Shown piece after piece: positions 5,860-9,843 of a stretch of DNA of 9,843 bases. Position 1 is the first letter of the stretch, and each line of letters starts with the position of its first letter. Origin of the DNA: Bacillota bacterium (GTDB lineage: Bacteria > Bacillota > Clostridia > Oscillospirales > Ruminococcaceae); the NCBI GenBank assembly GCA_023451415.1, contig JAEXZK010000127.1, positions 1-9,843 of the forward strand, read 5' to 3'. The translations under genes and the position numbers were made by a program. Under the pieces are notes generated by a model. That model was not told the origin of the DNA. It saw only the letters and a list, made by a program, of their open reading frames with translations, and did not search any database.

Positions 5860-6342
5860 TTATGCCTTGTCCTCCGGGGGCGCGCCCCGCTGGATCTCCG
5901 CCAGGGGCACCCCGGTGTCGCACTGGGCCCGGTAGTCCCCGTCCCCGCTGCGGACATAGCTCTCCCGCTCCCGGTCTCCGCAGAGGTAGACAGGCTTCCA
6001 TTCCAGAGGGGCCTCCGGCACCTCCAGGACGATGATATCCCTGCCGTCCACCTGCTGGATATAGGCCCCGTCCGCTGGGATGACGTTGCGGCTCACCTGG
6101 GCCGGGTTCTCCAGGGTGCGGAGGATTTCTGCCAGCATCTCGGGGGCGTCGTAGAGGCCGCAGGGCCGCAGGGTCCTGTCCGGCAGCTCCTCCACCCCCA
6201 GCAGGATGACGCCGCCCAAGGTATTGGCAAAGGAAGAATAGGTTTCCCAAAGGCTCTCGGGCAGGCCCCCGGTGGCTTGCTTGGCTTCCAGGGTTACCCC
6301 TTCCCGCCGGCCGCCGGCCAGCAGTTCCTTAACGTCGATCAT
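5860..6342 (-). CDS. Short Schlafen/AlbA_2 domain protein
   Basis: A 160-residue protein that is essentially one AlbA_2 (Schlafen-type) domain. The signature is clear: E14, E19 and K21 in REGVTLEAK, then ETYSSFANTLGGVILLGVEE (33-52), and a closing YVRSGDGDYRA (129-139). In bacteria this domain is often the N-terminal part of proteins of 400 or more residues with an ATPase-like and a winged-helix region; here the reading frame stops about 20 residues after the domain, so it is either a natural minimal form or a truncated copy. Annotations such as ATP-binding protein or putative transcriptional regulator are common for the family; the function here is unknown. AAAGGAGG (6353-6360) precedes the ATG by 10 nt. 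It follows the nitroreductase gene by 26 nt and is probably co-transcribed with it. Confidence 0.82.
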   Translation of the reverse strand: MIDVKELLAGGRREGVTLEAKQATGGLPESLWETYSSFANTLGGVILLGVEELPDRTLRPCGLYDAPEMLAEILRTLENPAQVSRNVIPADGAYIQQVDGRDIIVLEVPEAPLEWKPVYLCGDRERESYVRSGDGDYRAQCDTGVPLAEIQRGAPPEDKA

Positions 6343-6368
6343 CCGCCTCCCGCCTCCTTTTCTTTTGT

Positions 6369-6905
6369 TCAGCCGATGAACCGGACGATTTCTTCCAGGC
6401 TCTTCCGCTTCTTCTCCCGCAGCCCCTCCCGGGCGGCATATCCCACGCAGAGCACCAGCCGCACCCTGGCCCGCTCCGGCAGGGCCAGCAGGTCCTTGAT
6501 CCTCTTCTCGCTGAACCAGCCCAGGATGCAGGTGGACAGCCCCTGGTCCGCAGCCTCCAGGCAGAAATGGGCGGCGGCCAGCCCCACGTCGATCTGGGCG
6601 TACTGCTGATCCTTGACCAGGCCGCCCAGCTTGGCGCTGAGGTTGGCCTTTTCCTCCGTCACCACCACCAGGGCCGGGCACCGGGAGGCAAACTTGTTCA
6701 TCCCCGCATCCTGGACGCAGGCCGCCAGCCGGGGCAGTACCTCGGGATCGGTGACCACGGTAAAGCGCCAGGGCTGGCTGTTGCAGGCCGACGGTGCTAT
6801 CCGCGCCGCCTCCAGGCATCGCACCAGCTTCTCCCGTTCCACCGGCTTTTCGCTGTAATCCCGGCAGCTCTCCCGGCTGAGGGCCAGTCTCATAAAGTCT
6901 TCCAT
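6369..6905 (-). CDS. Nitroreductase family protein (FMN-dependent NAD(P)H oxidoreductase)
   Basis: A 178-residue flavoenzyme predicted to bind FMN as a dimer and reduce nitro compounds, quinones or similar acceptors with NAD(P)H. The N-terminal FMN phosphate motif SRESCRDY (10-17) with R11 and R15 is present, as is PSACNSQPW (38-46), which lines the flavin. ILGWF (127-131) and VGYAAREG (154-161) followed by a KKRKSLEE turn are the usual C-terminal signatures. The length is near the short end of the family. Two starts are possible: the ATG at 6905 has AAGGAG (6915-6920) 9 nt upstream and is preferred; an ATG seven codons earlier (6926) has only a poor GAAGG before it. The family gives no reliable physiological substrate. 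It leads a two-gene transcript with the AlbA_2 gene. Confidence 0.92.
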   Translation of the reverse strand: MEDFMRLALSRESCRDYSEKPVEREKLVRCLEAARIAPSACNSQPWRFTVVTDPEVLPRLAACVQDAGMNKFASRCPALVVVTEEKANLSAKLGGLVKDQQYAQIDVGLAAAHFCLEAADQGLSTCILGWFSEKRIKDLLALPERARVRLVLCVGYAAREGLREKKRKSLEEIVRFIG

Positions 6906-6940
6906 TTTCTTTTGCTCCTTCCCCATTGTTTCTGCCTTCT

Positions 6941-6970
6941 AGTATAGCGCATCCGGCGGTCTTGTGCCAG
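6941..6970 (-). promoter_or_regulatory. Promoter of the nitroreductase gene
   Basis: Minus-strand -10 TATACT (6941-6946) and a weaker -35 CTGGCA (6965-6970, 4 of 6 matches) are 18 nt apart. The start would be near 6934, just upstream of the AAGGAG used by the ATG at 6905, which also argues for that start. Confidence 0.55.
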
Positions 6971-7239
6971 TGCGTATTTTCCGCCGGGCAAAGGCCCCGG
7001 CACAGGGGGCCCGGGAGGGTACAAGGGCAGGGCCCGCCGGGCCTCCCAAAAGAGCCCCTCGGGACGGTTGTCCCGAGGGGCTCTTTTTCATTTGGGTTGC
7101 GGGGGATTGCCCGCATGGCCAGGGGCCTCTGCCGCCGGGGGTCCCTTGGTTTTGCCCGCCAGCACGGGGCGGCAGGCAGAACAGCCGCCCTTAAAGCGCC
7201 TCGGGCTCAACGCGCCTGGCTGTGGATAAATAACAGCCT
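6971..7239. other. GC-rich intergenic region between the pyr operon and the nitroreductase
   Basis: About 270 nt hold no gene I can support. The segment includes the strong hairpin at 7048-7087, flanked by very G/C-rich sequence. Immediately after the pyrE stop there is a small 6-bp hairpin (7218-7223 with 7233-7238, loop 9 nt) without a T run. Minus-strand frames cross the whole stretch because stop codons are rare in such composition, but they have no ribosome binding site and their predicted peptides are low-complexity (rich in Pro, Gly and Arg). Confidence 0.5.
7048..7087 (-). terminator. Strong hairpin terminator of the pyr operon, symmetric
   Basis: An 18-bp perfect stem: aaaagagcccctcgggac (7048-7065) against its exact complement (7070-7087), with a GGTT tetraloop. 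On the minus strand the 3' side ends in TTTT, suited to ending the pyr transcript about 150 nt after pyrE. On the plus strand five T follow, so it would also block antisense transcription into the pyr genes. Confidence 0.92.
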
Positions 7240-7878
7240 TTACTCCATCCAGGAGGGGTCGGAGGGATTGTCCCGGAACCGGCGGACCCTCTCGATATCG
7301 GCGCTCTGGATGTAGCCGTCGGCGGCGGCCACCTCCAGCAGGGCGTCCAGGTTGGACAGGGAGACGTTCTTCACATCCGCCTCGGTCATCCGCTCCACGC
7401 CCTTCCTCATGCCGTAGGTGAAGATGCTGGCAATACCCAGCACCTGGGCGCCGGCCTCCCGGAGCACCTTGACCACCTCCAGGCAGCTGCCGGCGGTGGA
7501 GATCAGGTCCTCCACCACCACTACCTTCTGACCCGGCTCCAGCTTGCCCTCGATCTGATTGGTGCGGCCGTGGTCCTTGACGCCGGAGCGCACATAGCCC
7601 ATGGGCAGGCCCAGGACGGTGGCGGTAATGGCCGCATGGGCGATGCCCGCGGTGCTGGTGCCCATGACCACCTGGCATTCGGGGTAGCAGGTTTTGATGA
7701 TCTCGGCCAGCCCGTGCTCCACCTCATCCCGGACCTCGGGTGCGGTGAGGGTGAGGCGGTTGTCGCAGTAGATGGGGCTCTTGATGCCGCTGGCCCAGGT
7801 AAAAGGCTCCTGGGGCCGCAGGAATACGGCGCCGATGGACAGCAGGCCCTTGGCTATTTTTTTCTCCAAATGTTCCAT
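7240..7878 (-). CDS. pyrE: Orotate phosphoribosyltransferase
   Basis: Joins orotate and PRPP to give orotidine monophosphate, the fifth step of de novo pyrimidine synthesis; a cytosolic dimer. The 212 residues match the family length. The PRPP-binding motif VVVVEDLISTAGS is at 119-131, with the acidic pair E123-D124. The flexible catalytic loop VRSGVKDHGRTNQIEG (96-111) carries K101, H103 and R105. The N-terminal FTWASGIKSPIYCDNR (26-41) is the orotate-site region. AAGGAG (7886-7891) precedes the ATG by 7 nt. The gene lies 24 nt after pyrF and is the last gene of the operon; the terminator at 7048-7087 follows. Confidence 0.97.
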   Translation of the reverse strand: MEHLEKKIAKGLLSIGAVFLRPQEPFTWASGIKSPIYCDNRLTLTAPEVRDEVEHGLAEIIKTCYPECQVVMGTSTAGIAHAAITATVLGLPMGYVRSGVKDHGRTNQIEGKLEPGQKVVVVEDLISTAGSCLEVVKVLREAGAQVLGIASIFTYGMRKGVERMTEADVKNVSLSNLDALLEVAAADGYIQSADIERVRRFRDNPSDPSWME

Positions 7879-7902
7879 AATGCTTCTCCTTCCGGCTGCG
7901 GG

Positions 7903-8604
7903 TCAGCCTGCAAATTCCGCCACACACCGGCGGTAGGCGGCCACGGGGTCCTCCGCGGCGGTGATGGGACGGCCCACCACAATGTAATCGGTGCCGATCT
8001 CCCGGGCACGGGCAGGTGTGGTCACCCGCACCTGGTCGCCCTTGTCCCCGCTGGCAAAGCGGACGCCGGGGGTGACGGTGAGGAACTCCCTGCCGCAGGC
8101 TTCCTTGACCATGCCCGCCTCCAGGGGGGAGCAGACCACGCCGTCCAGGCCGGCCTCTTTGGCATTCCGGGCGTAGTGGATGACGGTATCGTTGAGGGGG
8201 GCGGAGATGAGCAGCTCCTTCTGCATCCGCTCCTCGCTGGTGGAGGTGCGCTGGGTGACGGCGAGGTGGAGGGGCCGGGCGCCGTCGGGGCGGGGGAGGC
8301 CCTCCAGGGCGGCTTTCATCATCTCGATGGTGCCACCGGCGTGGAGGTTGACGATGTCCACATCCAGCCGGGAGAGGCTGGCCATGGCCTTTTTGACGGT
8401 GTTGGGGATATCGTGGAGCTTCAGGTCCAGAAAAATCTTGTGTCCCCGGCGGCTGATCTGCCGGACGATCTCCGGGCCCTCGGCATAAAACAGCTCCATG
8501 CCAATCTTGACAAAGGGCTTCTCCTCCTGGAACCGGTCCAGGAAGGCCAGGGTGTCGGCGGCGGTGGCAAAGTCGCAGGCCACGATAACGTCTCTTTTGT
8601 TCAT
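7903..8604 (-). CDS. pyrF: Orotidine 5'-phosphate decarboxylase
   Basis: Decarboxylates OMP to UMP, the last step of de novo pyrimidine synthesis, without any cofactor. The 233 residues form the usual TIM barrel. Active-site residues are visible: D11, K33 and the catalytic DLKLHD (60-65) with D60, K62 and D65. Phosphate-binding segments are VTPGVR (177-182) and VVGRPI (209-214). One small oddity is VTQRTSTSEE (116-125), where many relatives have leucine rather than R119. The ATG at 8604 overlaps the pyrD stop (ATGA, 8601-8604), and AGGAGG (8611-8616) lies inside the end of pyrD, 6 nt upstream. This arrangement suggests coupled translation with pyrD. Confidence 0.97.
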   Translation of the reverse strand: MNKRDVIVACDFATAADTLAFLDRFQEEKPFVKIGMELFYAEGPEIVRQISRRGHKIFLDLKLHDIPNTVKKAMASLSRLDVDIVNLHAGGTIEMMKAALEGLPRPDGARPLHLAVTQRTSTSEERMQKELLISAPLNDTVIHYARNAKEAGLDGVVCSPLEAGMVKEACGREFLTVTPGVRFASGDKGDQVRVTTPARAREIGTDYIVVGRPITAAEDPVAAYRRCVAEFAG

Positions 8605-9515
8605 GTTCTTCCTCCTATAATATCCCTCAGGGCCGCGATCCCCAGGGCTTCCATCTCCCGGGGCAGGTCCTCGATGATCTTTTTGCAGGCGTAGGGGTCA
8701 CGCAGGTTGGCGGCCCCCACCTGGACGGCGGTGGCGCCGGCCATCATCATCTCGATGACGTCCCGGGCCGAGGAGACCCCGCCCATCCCCATGACGGGGA
8801 TGCTGACGGCGCGGGCCACCTGGTACACCATCCGCAGGGCCACCGGGAAGATGGCCGGGCCGGAAAAGCCCCCCATGACATTGGCCAGGACCGGCTTGCC
8901 GGTGCGCAGGTCGATGCGCATCCCCAGGAGGGTATTGATGAGGCTGAGGCCGTCAGCCCCCGCCTCCTCACAGGCTTTGGCGATGGCCACGATGTCGGTG
9001 ACGTTGGGGCTGAGCTTGATGTAGACAGGCTTGCGGGTCACTTCCTTCACCGCCCGCACCACCTGGGCGGCGCTGGCCGGGTCGGTGCCGAAGCTCATCC
9101 CGCCGTGGCGGACGTTGGGGCAGCTGATGTTCACCTCCAGCAGGCCCACCTGCTCCTCCCTGTCCAGCAGCCGGCAGCAGCAGGCGTACTCCTCCACCGA
9201 AAAGCCGGAGACATTGGCGATGACCGGCTTGTGGAAATACTGCCGCAGCTTGGGCAGCTCATGGCTGATGACGGCCTCCACCCCTGGGTTCTGGAGGCCC
9301 ACCGAGTTGAGCATCCCGGCCTCGCACTCGGCGATGCGGGGGGTGCCGTTGCCAAACCGGGGCTCTTTGGTGGTGCCTTTGAAGGAGAAGGAGCCCAGGA
9401 TATCCAGATCGTAAAAATCCTTGAACTCCTCCCCAAAGCCGAAGGTGCCGCTGGCGGGGATGACGGGGTTGTCAAGCTCCAGGCCGGAAAGGGTGACGCG
9501 CAGATCCCTCACCAT
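8601..9515 (-). CDS. pyrD: Dihydroorotate dehydrogenase, class 1B catalytic subunit
   Basis: Oxidises dihydroorotate to orotate on FMN; in class 1B enzymes the electrons pass through PyrK to NAD+. The 304-residue TIM barrel carries NPVIPASGTFGFG (16-28), LNSVGLQNPG (69-78) and NISCPNV (129-135); C132 is the catalytic base that marks class 1 enzymes, where class 2 has serine. KLSPNVTDI (167-175), GGFSGPAI (215-222) and MGMGGV (242-247) are FMN-barrel elements. The adjacent pyrK supports class 1B. The start is the ATG at 9515, with AGGAGG (9523-9528) 7 nt upstream; the open frame continues upstream antisense-free into pyrK but in another frame. It overlaps pyrK by 7 nt and pyrF by 4 nt. Confidence 0.97.
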   Translation of the reverse strand: MVRDLRVTLSGLELDNPVIPASGTFGFGEEFKDFYDLDILGSFSFKGTTKEPRFGNGTPRIAECEAGMLNSVGLQNPGVEAVISHELPKLRQYFHKPVIANVSGFSVEEYACCCRLLDREEQVGLLEVNISCPNVRHGGMSFGTDPASAAQVVRAVKEVTRKPVYIKLSPNVTDIVAIAKACEEAGADGLSLINTLLGMRIDLRTGKPVLANVMGGFSGPAIFPVALRMVYQVARAVSIPVMGMGGVSSARDVIEMMMAGATAVQVGAANLRDPYACKKIIEDLPREMEALGIAALRDIIGGRT

Positions 9516-9843
9516 ATGATCTCCTCCTTTTCCAGGACGGGGCCGTCCTTGCAGATGCGCTTGCTGCCGTACTTGGTTTTGCAGGAGCAGCCCATGCACG
9601 CCCCAAAGCCGCAGCCCATCCGCTCCTCAAAGCTCAGCTGGCCCGAAACCGCCGGGCAGGCGTCATACAGGGCGCGGAGCATGGGGATGGGCCCGCAGGC
9701 GTAGTAGTAGTCGAAGCCGGCGATCTCCGGCCTGTCCAGGAGGTGGGTGACAAAGCCCTTGGCCCCATAGCTGCCGTCCACGGTGGCCACGGCCACCGGG
9801 CAGCCCAGGGCCCGGAAATACTCCTCATAGAACACGTCCGCCG
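9509..9843 (-). CDS. pyrK: Dihydroorotate dehydrogenase electron transfer subunit, C-terminal part
   Basis: Carries FAD and a [2Fe-2S] cluster and passes electrons from PyrD to NAD+. Only the last 110 residues are in the window, out of roughly 250-260 in the family; the gene runs off the right edge with its start outside. The cluster ligands are clear: C77, C82, C85 and C97 in the pattern C-x4-C-x2-C-x11-C, opening with ERMGCGFGACMGCSC. YYACGPIPML (46-55) is the end of the NAD-binding domain of the ferredoxin reductase fold. ICKDGPVL (96-103) is typical of the PyrK end. A codon that could be read as GTG at 9835 is an internal valine. The stop overlaps the pyrD start by 7 nt. Confidence 0.96.
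   Translation of the reverse strand, partial: ADVFYEEYFRALGCPVAVATVDGSYGAKGFVTHLLDRPEIAGFDYYYACGPIPMLRALYDACPAVSGQLSFEERMGCGFGACMGCSCKTKYGSKRICKDGPVLEKEEIIW

Noticed and set aside
6343..7116. Upstream extension of the AlbA_2 frame across the nitroreductase gene, giving a 418-residue protein
   Set aside because: It runs in a different frame over a clear nitroreductase gene and through a terminator hairpin; a good ribosome binding site precedes the ATG at 6342.
7088..7239. Minus-strand frame downstream of pyrE that could encode a short cysteine-containing peptide
   Set aside because: It continues a shadow frame of pyrE, lacks its own start and ribosome binding site, and is Pro/Gly/Ala-rich.
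7570..8694. 374-residue open frame on the plus strand
   Set aside because: Antisense shadow of pyrE, pyrF and pyrD, with Gly- and Ala-rich translation.

Overview
The window reads as chromosomal DNA of a GC-rich Firmicute, most likely a clostridial gut bacterium of the Oscillospiraceae (Flavonifractor, Pseudoflavonifractor or Intestinimonas type). This is inferred from strong AGGAGG-type ribosome binding sites on nearly every gene, sigma-A style promoters, a class 1B dihydroorotate dehydrogenase paired with PyrK, and the overall mix of families. No taxonomic marker beyond one tRNA gene is present. I see no phage, transposon, CRISPR array or defence island.

Layout. (1) 1-1341, plus strand: the C-terminal seven eighths of gpmI, the glycolytic phosphoglycerate mutase, ending in a hairpin terminator. 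(2) 1427-1974, plus: a promoter and an 83-residue single-pass membrane protein with an acidic, cysteine-rich tail, then a separate promoter, an initiator tRNA-fMet gene and its terminator. (3) 2122-2977, minus: a GNAT acetyltransferase gene with its own terminator and promoter and a roughly 158-nt untranslated leader that can fold into several stems. (4) 3038-5852, plus: a tightly packed run divergent from the GNAT gene, holding a DUF5655 protein, a VOC (glyoxalase-fold) protein, a HEAT-like protein, a CDP-alcohol phosphatidyltransferase and an AraC-type regulator with a GyrI-like effector domain. (5) 5860-6970, minus: a nitroreductase followed by a short Schlafen/AlbA_2-domain protein. (6) 7048-9843, minus: the end of a pyrimidine operon in the order pyrK-pyrD-pyrF-pyrE, closed by an 18-bp hairpin terminator.

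How the genes fit together. The pyr genes make a coherent unit: PyrK and PyrD oxidise dihydroorotate with NAD+, PyrE makes OMP and PyrF makes UMP. The genes overlap or nearly abut (7-nt and 4-nt overlaps, then a 24-nt gap), so they are probably translationally coupled. The run at 3069-5852 has the look of a small accessory or stress-related operon ending in a sensor-type regulator, but no substrate can be read from the sequence.

The most interesting non-coding signal is the GNAT leader at 2785-2942. It has a possible closing stem, nested hairpins and a 10-bp hairpin whose 3' arm carries a potential anti-Shine-Dalgarno sequence. A bulged palindrome lies between the divergent promoters. The rest is largely ordinary housekeeping sequence, and I do not claim a proven new system.
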